A stretch of 8,937 nucleotides of DNA from Hyphomonadaceae bacterium (GCA_025458365.1 JALOSP010000028.1:1-8937); one strand, 5' to 3'. Numbered from the stretch's first letter, positions 1 through 7,901 are shown. Notes: a model not told the origin generated them from the sequence alone. Numbers and translations: made by a program.

Positions 1-1999
1 GGCGACGGCGGCGGCCGCCACGACGTCCACGACGGCGGCGGCGGCGGTTGGAATCCGCGAGCGATTCGGCTGCCTCACCATCGCCAGGACGCTCTTCGTC
101 AGGTTCGCCGTCCTCGTCCTCGTCACCGGCAGCAGTGTCGACTTCGGCAGGAAACTCGCCAGCCCCATCATCCTCGCCACGCGGCCCCGATGCGCGAACC
201 GGTTCTCCATCACCACGACGCCCGCGACGGCGGCGGCGACGGCGGCGGTTGCCATCCTCGCCAGCATCATCGCCATTGTCGCGCGCTGCTGCAGGTTCAC
301 CATCGCCTTCGGTTTCGGCGTCATCATGGACGATATCGTCTTCGTCCAGTTCCTCGTCGATTTCGTCATCGATCACCGGTTCGATCACGGGCAGATCAGG
401 CTCTGCGAAGGCTTCGCCCGGCTCGACGATCTCGAACGCATAGCTGCCACGACGGCGCCCGGAATCAGCGATCACACGGATCACCAGCCCACGGGTTTCT
501 TCGACTTCGACCAGGAAGGCGCGCTTTTCATTGAGCAAATAGAGTGCGGTCTCAGTATCTGCATGAAGCGCGACTTCAGCATTGCGGCGCCCGCCGGTGG
601 CTGTCTCGATGTCGCGCAATGCCTGCAGCGCGGTGCTGTCCGACGAGCGGACACGCCCCGAACCATCGCAGACTTCGCAGATGTGGCTGGTGCCTTCCAT
701 CACGCCGGTGCGGCGGCGCTGGCGCGAGATTTCCATCAGGCCGAACATGGAGATCTTGCCCATCTGGACCCGCGCCCGGTCATTGCGCAGGGCGTCCTTG
801 AGCTTCTTCTCCACCGCCCGGTCGTTGCGGCTTTCTTCCATGTCGATGAAGTCGATCACCACCAGACCGGCCAGATCGCGCAGGCGCATCTGCAGCGCAG
901 CCTCCTCGGCGGCCTCCAGATTGGTCTTCAGGGCGGTTGATTCAATCGAACGCTCCTTGGTGGCCTTGCCCGAGTTCACGTCGATCGCCACCAGCGCTTC
1001 GGTCTGGTTGATCACGATGTAGCCACCCGACTTCAGCCGCACGGTATGATCGTGCATCGAGGCCAGCTGCTGCTCGACGCCAAGACGGGCAAACAGCGGT
1101 GTGGTGCCCTTGTAGGGCTGAACCTTGCGTGCATGGCTGGGCATCAGCATCTTGGCGAAGTCCTTGACTTCGCGATACGCATGCTCGCCCTGCACCAGAA
1201 CCGCGTCGATGTCCTTGTCATAGTGATCGCGGATCGCGCGCTTCACCAGATTGTCTTCCGAATGGATCGCCGCAGGCGCCATCGACTTCAAGGTCCGTTC
1301 GCGGATGTCATCCCACAGGCGCATCAGATATTCGTAATCGCGCTTGATTTCGGTCTTGGTCCGCTTTGCACCGGCTGTCCGGATGATCAGGCCCATGCCT
1401 TTCGGCAATTCCAGCTCTGACACGACTTTCTTCAGCCGCTTGCGATCCCCCAGGGCGGTGATCTTGCGGCTGATGCCGCCGCCGCGCGGGGTGTTGGGCA
1501 TCAACACGCAATAGCGCCCGGCCAGCGACAGATAGGTGGTGAGCGCCGCACCCTTGTTGCCACGCTCTTCCTTGACAACCTGGACCAGCAACACCTGACG
1601 GCGGCGGATCACTTCCTGGATCTTGTACTTGCGCTGTGCAGCCCGGCGCTGACGGCCAAGGTCGCCATCATCATCGCCGGGATCGTCATCATTCTCGGCG
1701 TGGCGCGCAGCGGCAGCCTCTTCCTCGGCGATCAGCGCGGCCCGGTCTTCCGCAGGGATCTGATAGTAGTCCGGGTGGATTTCGCCGAACGCGAGGAAGC
1801 CGTGGCGATTGCCGCCATATTCGACGAAGGCCGCCTGAAGCGACGGCTCGACCCGGGTGACCTTGGCGAGGTAGATATTGCCCCGCAATTGTTCGCGTGC
1901 GGAGGTTTCGAAATCGAAGTCTTCAACGCGTCCCTTGTTGACGACAACCACCCGGGTCTCTTCCGGGTGTGCTGCGTCGATCAGCATTTGCTTGGTCAT
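1..1999 (-). CDS. rne: Ribonuclease E, N-terminal 666 codons (partial at left edge)
   Basis: Endoribonuclease of the RNase E/G family, which cuts AU-rich single-stranded RNA and drives mRNA decay and rRNA/tRNA processing, usually as the degradosome scaffold. I read the minus frame from ATG at 1997-1999; it stays open to the window edge, so the C-terminus is missing. The start MTKQMLIDAAHPEETRVVVV is typical of the family. An S1 domain follows, with an acidic then basic insert at about residues 85-120. The catalytic aspartates are D340 (AIDVNSGK) and D383 (VVIDFIDM), 43 residues apart as for E. coli D303/D346. The Zn-link is CEVC, C441/C444. After the catalytic core come an acidic tail and two arginine-rich blocks (about 585-595 and 652-666) that probably bind RNA. 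An AGGAG site lies 9 nt before the ATG. It is transcribed divergently from the amidase. The identification is firm. Confidence 0.97.
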   Translation of the reverse strand, partial: MTKQMLIDAAHPEETRVVVVNKGRVEDFDFETSAREQLRGNIYLAKVTRVEPSLQAAFVEYGGNRHGFLAFGEIHPDYYQIPAEDRAALIAEEEAAAARHAENDDDPGDDDGDLGRQRRAAQRKYKIQEVIRRRQVLLVQVVKEERGNKGAALTTYLSLAGRYCVLMPNTPRGGGISRKITALGDRKRLKKVVSELELPKGMGLIIRTAGAKRTKTEIKRDYEYLMRLWDDIRERTLKSMAPAAIHSEDNLVKRAIRDHYDKDIDAVLVQGEHAYREVKDFAKMLMPSHARKVQPYKGTTPLFARLGVEQQLASMHDHTVRLKSGGYIVINQTEALVAIDVNSGKATKERSIESTALKTNLEAAEEAALQMRLRDLAGLVVIDFIDMEESRNDRAVEKKLKDALRNDRARVQMGKISMFGLMEISRQRRRTGVMEGTSHICEVCDGSGRVRSSDSTALQALRDIETATGGRRNAEVALHADTETALYLLNEKRAFLVEVEETRGLVIRVIADSGRRRGSYAFEIVEPGEAFAEPDLPVIEPVIDDEIDEELDEDDIVHDDAETEGDGEPAAARDNGDDAGEDGNRRRRRRRRGRRGDGEPVRASGPRGEDDGAGEFPAEVDTAAGDEDEDGEPDEERPGDGEAAESLADSNRRRRRRGRRGGRRRR

Positions 2000-2008
2000 T
2001 GAATGGGG

Positions 2009-2013
2009 CTCCT
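2009..2013 (-). promoter_or_regulatory. Ribosome-binding site of rne
   Basis: The minus strand reads AGGAG, 9 nt upstream of the ATG at 1999. This fixes the rne start and places it at the end of a leader that could be several hundred nt long. Confidence 0.8.
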
Positions 2014-2144
2014 GCGCCGCCAGACACCGGCCGTGGCGGGATCAACCTCGCCTGGGCGGCCCTCGGCGCGCGCATTGATAAAAAGGGGTTTGGCAGCCGG
2101 ACTGGCGCCAGTGATCCTTGGGCCGACATTCGCGCGCACCCGTA

Positions 2145-2189
2145 CCCGGAAACGGGCTGTGACCTGTGCCCGGAAACGGGCTGGGTCAC
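2145..2189. repeat. Tandem hairpin repeats in the rne upstream region
   Basis: A 15-bp unit, CCCGGAAACGGGCTG, occurs at 2145-2159 and again, identical, at 2169-2183, a 24-bp period. Each unit contains the inverted repeat CCCG/CGGG around GAAA, so plus-strand RNA would form a short stem capped by a GNRA-type tetraloop; minus-strand RNA has UUUC in the loop. The second copy is enclosed by a further 6-bp stem, GTGACC (2159-2164) with GGTCAC (2184-2189), giving a two-tier hairpin of 31 nt. A third partial copy, CCCGGAAACG, is at 2285-2294 without the closing arm. Because rne is transcribed leftward, these may fold in its 5' leader. Confidence 0.7.
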
Positions 2190-2485
2190 GGATGCGTTGG
2201 CGCGTGAGGCCATCAATCGAGGATCCTTCTGGCGGAAGCGGCCGAAGTTTGACAGACATGTCGCGCGCGTGCCGCTCGAGGCAGCCCGGAAACGACGACG
2301 GCAGGGCATCCCGAAGGACACGTACGCCGTCCATCACACCATTGTCTTACTTTCGGCCAAATGGAAAGTGGCGATGTCAGGCACGCCCGCACAATCGCAA
2401 CGCCCCGTCCTCCTGAACACCCCTGCCCTTGTGAATGCCCAGCCCCGTCAAGGCACCTATGTCTTCAAGGTGATGAAGTTGGATT

Positions 2486-2514
2486 TTGCGCACAGACACG
2501 AATACCGGTAATCT
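2486..2514 (+). promoter_or_regulatory. Predicted sigma70-type promoter of the amidase
   Basis: A -35 box TTGCGC (2486-2491) and a -10 box TAATCT (2509-2514) are 17 bp apart. Transcription would begin near 2521, about 70 nt before the ATG at 2591. The -35 contains the TTG that would otherwise be the most upstream start of the amidase frame, which argues against that start. No experimental support is available. Confidence 0.55.
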
Positions 2515-2590
2515 TGGAAGGATTGACGGTCGGTTTGCGCGGTGCCTTGCCCGCGCGTCACTGCCCGCACCAGACCAAAGTCCACGTTTC

Positions 2591-4006
2591 ATGCCAGACC
2601 GCAAACCGGAAGATCACCGCACACCGTTCGAACAGTCTGACGCACCGCTCGCGGGACCGGCGCATCCGCGCCTGCCGCTGATCCGGATTCTGGTGCTGAT
2701 CGCCTGCATCATCGGTTTTGTCGTGTTCGTGGCACAGGTCTTTGTCCGTGATGGCGCAAGCGCTCAAACGGCGGGTAACGTTGCTGCCACGGCAACGGAA
2801 GCAGCACCCGGGGGTCCGCGGCGCCAGGATGCGGCGGGTGGCACAGGCATTCCGGCTGCTGCCAGCGCCACGCGGTTGACTGTCAATGCCGATGGCGAGG
2901 CGACCGTCATCGAAATTGCCCTGAACCGGGCTGTTCCATACCGGATCTTCGCTCTCTCCAATCCAACCCGGCGGCTGGTGATCGATACTGCCCGGGTGGA
3001 CTTCAACTTCCGGGACGCATCCAGCGGACGCGCGTCCGGTGCAGGTGCGGTGGGCGGGGTGCGGTTTGCCCAGAAGTCGCAGACCGAATCGCGTTTCGTC
3101 CTCGACCTTGCCCAGCCGGTCACCGTGACCAGTCATACGCTGGACAACCGGCTGGGTGGACGGGTGCTGCGGATCACGCTGGCGCCTGCCACGCCCGAAG
3201 CGTTTGCCGCGTTGCCGCTGATCAGCGAAGGCCGGATGCCGCAAGCAACCCAGGCAGCCCCTGCCAGAGGCGCCGACCCGCGAGGACCGGCCCGCAAGGC
3301 GCGCTATGTGATCGTGATCGATGCCGGCCATGGCGGACGCGATCCAGGTGCACTCAATCAGGCACAGGACTTCTACGAAAAGCAGGCGACGCTTGCCAGC
3401 GCATTGGTCCTGCGCGATTACCTGCGACGGGATCGCCGGTTTGACATCGTGATGACCCGTTCGACCGATGTCTATCTGACGCTCGAGCAACGCATCACCA
3501 TCGCCAGAGACCGCAGGGCCGACCTGTTCATTTCACTGCACGCCGATGCGGCCCCGCCTGAGGCGCGGGTCAATGGTGCCACGGTATACACCCTGTCCGA
3601 GGAAGGCTCGCAACGCTCCCGCAGACTGTTGAACAACGACAATTGGCGTATCGTACCGGAGTCGGTCGCTGACGACCGGGAGGTTGCCGACATCCTCAAT
3701 GACCTCACCCGGCGTGACACGACCAACCAGTCGGCGCTGTTTGCCCAGACATTGCTGACGGGGCTTGGTGAAGTCGGGCCATTGACCCGGTCGTCTCACA
3801 GGGTGGCTGGCTTCTTCGTGCTGCTGTCGCCCACCGTGCCTGCCGTGCTGCTGGAGATGGGCTTCATGACCAATCTGGAGGACGAAGCACGGCTGCGCGA
3901 TCCGCAATTCAGGGACCGGCAGATGCGTGCAACGGCCAATGCGATCATCCGCTATTTCGACGCGCGCCCCGGTTCGGCAGGTGCCGCACCAGTCGGCAGC
4001 AAGTAG
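2591..4006 (+). CDS. amiC: N-acetylmuramoyl-L-alanine amidase (AMIN + Amidase_3, AmiC-type)
   Basis: Zinc amidase that cleaves the bond between N-acetylmuramic acid and L-alanine, releasing stem peptides, usually during cell separation. I chose ATG 2591 (471 aa) because the alternative TTG at 2486 lies inside a predicted promoter; no strong ribosome-binding site is visible. Residues 1-26 are polar and cytoplasmic. A membrane segment spans about 27-52, followed by ASA (56-58), a possible signal-peptidase site. An AMIN domain, which targets such enzymes to the envelope, covers about 94-198. Amidase_3 covers about 239-456: zinc ligands H247 (DAGHGG), E263 (YEKQ) and H317 (SLHAD), and catalytic E422 (LLEMGFMTN). 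An insert at about 340-385 (ADILNDLTRRDTTNQS) matches the autoinhibitory helix region of AmiB/AmiC, so control by an EnvC-like activator is likely. The symbol is by analogy. PBP1A follows 135 bp downstream. Confidence 0.93.
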   Translation: MPDRKPEDHRTPFEQSDAPLAGPAHPRLPLIRILVLIACIIGFVVFVAQVFVRDGASAQTAGNVAATATEAAPGGPRRQDAAGGTGIPAAASATRLTVNADGEATVIEIALNRAVPYRIFALSNPTRRLVIDTARVDFNFRDASSGRASGAGAVGGVRFAQKSQTESRFVLDLAQPVTVTSHTLDNRLGGRVLRITLAPATPEAFAALPLISEGRMPQATQAAPARGADPRGPARKARYVIVIDAGHGGRDPGALNQAQDFYEKQATLASALVLRDYLRRDRRFDIVMTRSTDVYLTLEQRITIARDRRADLFISLHADAAPPEARVNGATVYTLSEEGSQRSRRLLNNDNWRIVPESVADDREVADILNDLTRRDTTNQSALFAQTLLTGLGEVGPLTRSSHRVAGFFVLLSPTVPAVLLEMGFMTNLEDEARLRDPQFRDRQMRATANAIIRYFDARPGSAGAAPVGSK

Positions 4007-4063
4007 AGGCATGGCAGGCAGGCCGTCTGCCGCAACAGACCAGGCAGCCCTGCGAAAAGGTGC

Positions 4064-4092
4064 TTTCAGTCGGCGGCAGATGCAGCCATAAT
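4064..4092 (+). promoter_or_regulatory. Possible weak promoter of mrcA
   Basis: The 135-bp gap between the amidase and mrcA has a good -10 box, CATAAT (4087-4092), with a poor -35, TTTCAG (4064-4069), 17 bp upstream. The gap also has an interrupted 8-bp inverted repeat (4026-4033 with 4073-4080) and a small hairpin CGCCC/GGGCG (4093-4105). Neither is followed by a T-tract, so I see no terminator and cannot exclude co-transcription with the amidase. Confidence 0.3.
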
Positions 4093-4141
4093 CGCCCATC
4101 GGGCGAACTGGGCCCTCAGACTTCATCACGAGACTGATACG

Positions 4142-6535
4142 ATGCGGGTTTTTCTGAAAATGCTGGCCCTGGCCACACTGACCGGCACCGCATTGGTCCT
4201 GTTTGCAGTGATCGCCCTGCTCTCCATGGCGGTGTCTGGCATGCCCGACCACCAGAAACTGGCCAGCTACAGCCCGGCTGTCTCCTCGCGGGTGTTCTCG
4301 GCTGACGGGCGCCAGATCGGTCTGTTTGCCCGCGAAAACCGGGCATTCGTGCCGCTGGAGGAGATTCCCGATCATGTGATCGCCGCTTTCATGAGCGCCG
4401 AGGACAAGAACTTCTACAGCCACCGGGGCGTGGACCCGATGGGTGTGGGCCGCGCGGTGCTGTTCAATATCACCAATTTTGGTGAGCGCCGGATGCAAGG
4501 CGCATCGACCATCACCCAGCAGGTGGCCGAAAATGTGCTGCTCGCCGATGCCCGTCCGAAGAACACGCTGGACCGGTTCGTGCTGAAAATCCGTGAAGCG
4601 CTGGTGTCGTTGCGGATCGAGGAAGTCCTGACCAAGGACCAGATCATGGAAATCTACCTGAACCAGATCTTTCTGGGCTTCAGGTCATATGGAGTGGAAG
4701 CTGCTTCGCAGACCTATTTCGGCAAGTCCGTGCGTGACATCAGTCTGGCCGACGCGGCGTATCTGGCCGTGCTGCCGAAGGCGCCCAACAATTACAACCC
4801 CACACGGCATGCTGACCGGGCCCTCGCCCGGCGGGAATATGTGATCGGCCAGATGGTCGACAACGGCTTCATCCGCCCGGCACAGGGCGCCGAGGCCCTG
4901 GCCCAGCCACTGCCCACCGACCCCAAGCCACGGGGATCCTGGACCGATCCACAGGCCGGTGAATTCGTCGAAGAGGTCCGCCGCGACCTGATCCGCCGGT
5001 TTGGTGCCGATGCACCCTATGCGCGCGGCTTCATCGTGCGCACGACTGTGGACCTCGACACCCAGGCCGCCGCCCGCACGGCGCTTCAACGCGGACTCAA
5101 CCGGGTCAACCCCAACCGCCAGTCACGATTTGGCGGCGCAGTCGGCATGACCACCGCAGACGATCAATGGCTGAACAAGCTGAGGGCGGCACGCTACTGG
5201 CGCCCGTCGGGCCGTCCGGTGCTGGGGATCGTCCTCGACAACGGCCAGAACTACGGGCTGGATGACGGGCGGAAGGTTCCAGTTCCTCAGCCGGACAAGG
5301 ACTGGGCCGCCCGATCCGGGCGGGCGCTGGCCGATGGCCAGTTTGTCTGGCTGCAGCGTGCAGGCTCCGACCGCGAGTTCCGCTTGCGCCGGTCTGACGC
5401 GATCCAGGGCGCGCTGGCCTCGGTCAATGTCCACACCGGCGGGGTGATCGCCATGGCCGGCGGGTATGATCTCGAAGATTCAGGCTTCAACCGGGCAACC
5501 CAGGCGCAACGGCAACCGGGCTCATCAATCAAGCCGATCTTCTATGCTGCGGCACTCGAACAAGGGATGACGCCGGAAACCAAAGTCTCCGACAACCGGA
5601 TCCGGGGCGGCGGCTGGAGCCCGGAAAACGCCGACCGGCGCTATTACGGCATGATGACCATGCGCCAGGCGCTGGTGCTTTCACGCAATACAGTCACCGT
5701 GCGGATCGCCCGGCGTGTCGGGATGCGCCGCATGGCCGATTATGCGCGCCGGTTTGGGGTCTATGACGACCTGCCCAATGACCTGACGATGGCGCTGGGT
5801 GCGGGCGAAACCACCGTCCTCAAGATGACGTCGGCATTTGCGGTGTTTCCCAATGGCGGGCGCTATATCCCGCCTGTGTTCTACGACCGGCTCCAGGATT
5901 CCACCGGTCGCACTGTCTGGCGCTCCGACCGTCGCGCTTGCGCCAGTTGTGACGGCGCCTATGACGCCCGTCTGGGGCCTCCAAAGCTGGAGCCTTGGGG
6001 CGTGCAGGTGGTCAGTGCGCGTACCGCGTGGGAGATGTCGTCGATCCTGCGCGAGGCCGTCACCCGCGGCACCGGCAAGCCCGCCCAGTTCTCGCACCCG
6101 GTGGCAGGCAAGACAGGCACCACGTCCGACTATCGCGACGCCTGGTTTGTCGGCTTCACGCCGAGCTATGCCACGGGCGTTTATGTTGGCTATGACCGGC
6201 CGCGCACGATCTTTGGCGGGGCTTCGGGGGGCAAGCTTGCCGGACCGATCTTCCGTCAATTCATGATGGCCGCACTGGCCGATCACCCGATCGAGCAATT
6301 CGAGCCCTCGAACGAGGTGTTGCGCGAAATCGAGACCGAAAGCCGGATCGGCATTCTGGCCCAGCTGCAAAGCGATCCGGCAGGCGCGCAGGCTGCCCTG
6401 GCGGCGCTCCGGACCGGTGGGGTTGCTGCGGCACGTGCAGCACAGTCAGAGAGCAACTATCAGGACGAAGACGAACGCCCGCGCCGCCGCGAGCGGCGCC
6501 AGCAGCGTGAACAGGGCAGCGCCGCACCGGGCTGA
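4142..6535 (+). CDS. mrcA: Penicillin-binding protein 1A, bifunctional transglycosylase/transpeptidase
   Basis: Class A PBP of 797 aa, which polymerises lipid II into glycan strands and crosslinks the peptides on the periplasmic face of the inner membrane. One N-terminal membrane anchor lies at about residues 5-30. The glycosyltransferase (GT51) domain covers about 60-235, with catalytic E87 in SAEDKNFYSH and the second motif QGASTITQQ at 119-127. An OB-like linker at about 328-416 is typical of the PBP1A branch. The transpeptidase has nucleophile S461 in the SxxK motif (SSIK), SRN at 514-516 and KTGT at 657-660, so both activities look intact. A CASC pair (C600, C603) sits between the last two motifs; I recall such pairs in other alphaproteobacterial PBP1As. 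The tail after about 760 is highly charged. The ATG is favoured by the anchor position, although the ribosome-binding site is weak. Confidence 0.96.
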   Translation: MRVFLKMLALATLTGTALVLFAVIALLSMAVSGMPDHQKLASYSPAVSSRVFSADGRQIGLFARENRAFVPLEEIPDHVIAAFMSAEDKNFYSHRGVDPMGVGRAVLFNITNFGERRMQGASTITQQVAENVLLADARPKNTLDRFVLKIREALVSLRIEEVLTKDQIMEIYLNQIFLGFRSYGVEAASQTYFGKSVRDISLADAAYLAVLPKAPNNYNPTRHADRALARREYVIGQMVDNGFIRPAQGAEALAQPLPTDPKPRGSWTDPQAGEFVEEVRRDLIRRFGADAPYARGFIVRTTVDLDTQAAARTALQRGLNRVNPNRQSRFGGAVGMTTADDQWLNKLRAARYWRPSGRPVLGIVLDNGQNYGLDDGRKVPVPQPDKDWAARSGRALADGQFVWLQRAGSDREFRLRRSDAIQGALASVNVHTGGVIAMAGGYDLEDSGFNRATQAQRQPGSSIKPIFYAAALEQGMTPETKVSDNRIRGGGWSPENADRRYYGMMTMRQALVLSRNTVTVRIARRVGMRRMADYARRFGVYDDLPNDLTMALGAGETTVLKMTSAFAVFPNGGRYIPPVFYDRLQDSTGRTVWRSDRRACASCDGAYDARLGPPKLEPWGVQVVSARTAWEMSSILREAVTRGTGKPAQFSHPVAGKTGTTSDYRDAWFVGFTPSYATGVYVGYDRPRTIFGGASGGKLAGPIFRQFMMAALADHPIEQFEPSNEVLREIETESRIGILAQLQSDPAGAQAALAALRTGGVAAARAAQSESNYQDEDERPRRRERRQQREQGSAAPG

Positions 6536-6591
6536 TCCTGTATCGGGTCAGAGCGCCTGGTCCTGTTGCGACCATGAACTTGCGACCACCA

Positions 6592-6620
6592 TGCGCCGGG
6601 CCGCTGGACGGACCGGCGCA
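6592..6620 (+). terminator. Candidate terminator hairpin after mrcA
   Basis: A perfect 8-bp GC-rich stem, TGCGCCGG (6592-6599) with CCGGCGCA (6613-6620), has three further inner pairs (CCG 6601-6603 with CGG 6609-6611) and a 5-nt loop. A T-rich run, TTTTCTT, begins at about 6629, some 8 nt after the stem, which is farther than in a classic intrinsic terminator. It lies 57 nt after the mrcA stop. Termination is plausible but not certain. Confidence 0.4.
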
Positions 6621-6622
6621 CA

Positions 6623-6674
6623 GATCAATTTTCTTGCATTCAGATGGAATCATCTGAATGCAAGCAAACTGATC
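6623..6674. repeat. Long inverted repeat upstream of prfB (24 bp per arm)
   Basis: The core is a perfect 14-bp inverted repeat, 6633-6646 with 6651-6664, separated by only 4 nt (GAAT). Pairing continues outward through TTT/AAA (6629-6631 with 6666-6668) and GATCA/TGATC (6623-6627 with 6670-6674), with single mismatches at 6632/6665 and 6628/6669. The whole element can form a 52-nt hairpin or cruciform. The centre carries GAATC (6647-6651), a GANTC site that CcrM methylates in many alphaproteobacteria. No T-tract follows on the plus strand, so it does not look like a terminator. The function is unknown. Confidence 0.8.
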
Positions 6675-6689
6675 AAAATCAAAGGTCTG

Positions 6690-6726
6690 GTGCACAACTT
6701 CGTTTCCATGGAAACGAAACGTGCAC
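6690..6726. repeat. Second palindrome upstream of prfB, flanked by GTGCAC
   Basis: A perfect 20-bp palindrome lies at 6699-6718, with half-site TTCGTTTCCA and centre between 6708 and 6709. It is bracketed by two copies of GTGCACAA (6690-6697 and 6721-6728); GTGCAC is itself a palindrome, so the copies can also pair across the element. It ends 36 nt before the prfB ATG. The two-fold symmetry suits a dimeric DNA-binding protein, or a hairpin in the prfB leader. I cannot name a regulator. Confidence 0.75.
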
Positions 6727-6752
6727 AAGCTTTATCGGCCCTGCCGGACTCT

Positions 6753-6756
6753 GGAG
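6753..6756 (+). promoter_or_regulatory. Ribosome-binding site of prfB
   Basis: GGAG lies 6 nt before the ATG at 6763. This decides that start over the in-frame GTG at 6721, which falls inside the flanking repeat of the palindrome and has no such site. Confidence 0.7.
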
Positions 6757-6762
6757 AATATC

Positions 6763-7878
6763 ATGCGTGCAGACATTGCGGACTTGAGCGCGGCAATCTC
6801 GCGCTCGGTCGAGTTGCTGAAGCGTCGGCTGGATTGGGACGTCGCCTTGCGCCGCCTCGACGAGCTGGACGCGATCAGCGAAGACCCCAGCCTGTGGAAT
6901 GACCCGGTGAAGGCCCAGACCCTGATGCGCGAACGCAACCGGCTGGCGGCCTCGATTGCGGCTTTACGTGCGCTCCAATCCGATCTGACCGACAATCTCG
7001 AACTCGTCGAACTGGCCGAAGCCGAGGGCGACGAGGCGATGGTTGGCGAAGCGGTGGCAGCCTTGAAGGATGCCCAGGCCCGTGGCGCGCGCGCTGAACT
7101 GGAAGCCCTGCTGTCTGGCGAGGCAGACGGCAACGATTGTTATCTGGAAGTCAATTCCGGTGCCGGTGGCACCGAAAGCTGCGACTGGGCCTACATGCTG
7201 CGCCGGATGTATGTGCGCTGGGCCCAGGCCCACGGCATGAGCGTGGAAGAAATCGACGTCTCCGAAGGCGATGAGGCAGGCATCAAGTCGGCAACTTTGC
7301 TGGTCAAGGGCGAGAATGCCTATGGCTGGCTGAAAACCGAGAGCGGTGTGCACCGGCTTGTTCGGATCAGCCCGTTTGACAGTGCCGCCAAGCGCCACAC
7401 CAGCTTTGCCTCGATCTGGGTCTATCCTGTGGTGGACGACACCATCGAGATCGAGATCAATCCGTCCGATGTGCGCACCGACACCTATCGCGCATCTGGC
7501 GCCGGTGGCCAGCACATCAACAAGACCGATTCGGCCGTGCGCCTGACCCACATCCCCACAGGCATTGTGGCCGCCTCCCAGCAGGAGCGCAGCCAGCACA
7601 AGAACCGCGATATCGCGTGGAAGATGCTGCGTGCCCGGCTCTACGAGATGGAGCTGCAAAAGCGCGAGGCTGCTGCCAACGCGCTGGAAGACCAGAAAAC
7701 CGACATCGGCTGGGGCCACCAGATCCGGTCTTACGTGTTGCAGCCGTATCAGATGGTGAAGGATTTGCGCACCGAGGTCGAAACCTCCGACACCTCCGGC
7801 GTGCTGGATGGCGACCTCGACCAGTTCATGGCCGCCGCCCTGGCCCAGCGGGTGGGCGTGCTGGGGGATGCGGGTTAA
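6763..7878 (+). CDS. prfB: Peptide chain release factor 2 (RF2)
   Basis: Class I release factor that recognises UGA and UAA stop codons in the ribosomal A site and triggers peptide release. It is 371 aa, the usual length. A helical N-terminal domain is followed by the stop-recognition tripeptide SPF at 203-205, which marks RF2 rather than RF1 (PxT). The catalytic GGQ at 248-250 lies in [10 protein letters not shown], where its glutamine is normally methylated by PrmC. In many bacteria prfB carries an in-frame UGA near codon 26 and a +1 frameshift that autoregulates it. Here the equivalent stretch reads L-D-W-D at residues 23-26 (codons CTG GAT TGG GAC), with no UGA and no slippery CUU, so the gene is one continuous frame. 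The gap of 227 bp from mrcA, rich in inverted repeats, suggests its own transcription unit. Confidence 0.97.
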   Translation: MRADIADLSAAISRSVELLKRRLDWDVALRRLDELDAISEDPSLWNDPVKAQTLMRERNRLAASIAALRALQSDLTDNLELVELAEAEGDEAMVGEAVAALKDAQARGARAELEALLSGEADGNDCYLEVNSGAGGTESCDWAYMLRRMYVRWAQAHGMSVEEIDVSEGDEAGIKSATLLVKGENAYGWLKTESGVHRLVRISPFDSAAKRHTSFASIWVYPVVDDTIEIEINPSDVRTDTYRASGAGGQHINKTDSAVRLTHIPTGIVAASQQERSQHKNRDIAWKMLRARLYEMELQKREAAANALEDQKTDIGWGHQIRSYVLQPYQMVKDLRTEVETSDTSGVLDGDLDQFMAAALAQRVGVLGDAG

Positions 7879-7901
7879 GGCGGGCTCGCGTGAACAGGGC
7901 C

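Larger units (their letters stand above)
2000..2590. other. Divergent rne / amidase intergenic region
   Basis: This 591-bp stretch separates the two divergent genes. I see no convincing gene in it: frames of 100-180 codons exist on both strands but overlap each other, resemble no family I know, and run into rne or the amidase. It holds the rne ribosome-binding site, a 12-bp palindrome ACTGGCGCCAGT at 2101-2112, three copies of CCCGGAAACG (2145, 2169, 2285), and the amidase promoter at 2486-2514. I could not settle the rne promoter. A weak minus-strand candidate is TTGGCC (2355-2360) with TGTGAT (2333-2338) at 16-bp spacing, which would give a leader of about 330 nt. A long leader would fit the known autoregulation of rne through its 5' UTR in enterobacteria, but that is inference. 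Confidence 0.6.

Noticed and set aside
48..443. Serine-rich plus-strand frame opposite the RNase E tail
   Set aside because: Its composition is the antisense reading of acidic and arginine codons in rne.
1969..2511. 180-codon plus-strand frame between rne and the amidase
   Set aside because: It overlaps the rne start and ribosome-binding site, its internal amino-acid repeat simply reflects the DNA hairpin repeat, and it resembles no family.
2486..2590. N-terminal extension of the amidase from TTG 2486
   Set aside because: The TTG lies in the -35 box of a good promoter, and the extra residues come before an already sufficient cytoplasmic segment. ATG 2591 is preferred.
3533..4498. 321-codon minus-strand frame opposite the amidase and mrcA start
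   Set aside because: It runs antisense to two recognised genes, has no family resemblance and spans their intergenic gap.
6566..6588. Direct repeat TTGCGACCA (6566-6574 and 6580-6588)
   Set aside because: Only 9 bp and two copies, with no promoter or operator context; it may be chance.
6623..6674. Long inverted repeat as a rho-independent terminator
   Set aside because: It is followed by CAAACTG, not a T-tract, on the plus strand and by GAAAAT on the minus strand, and the stem is not GC-rich.
6721..6762. GTG 6721 as prfB start
   Set aside because: It lies inside the GTGCACAA repeat and has no ribosome-binding site, while ATG 6763 has GGAG at 6-nt spacing and matches RF2 length.
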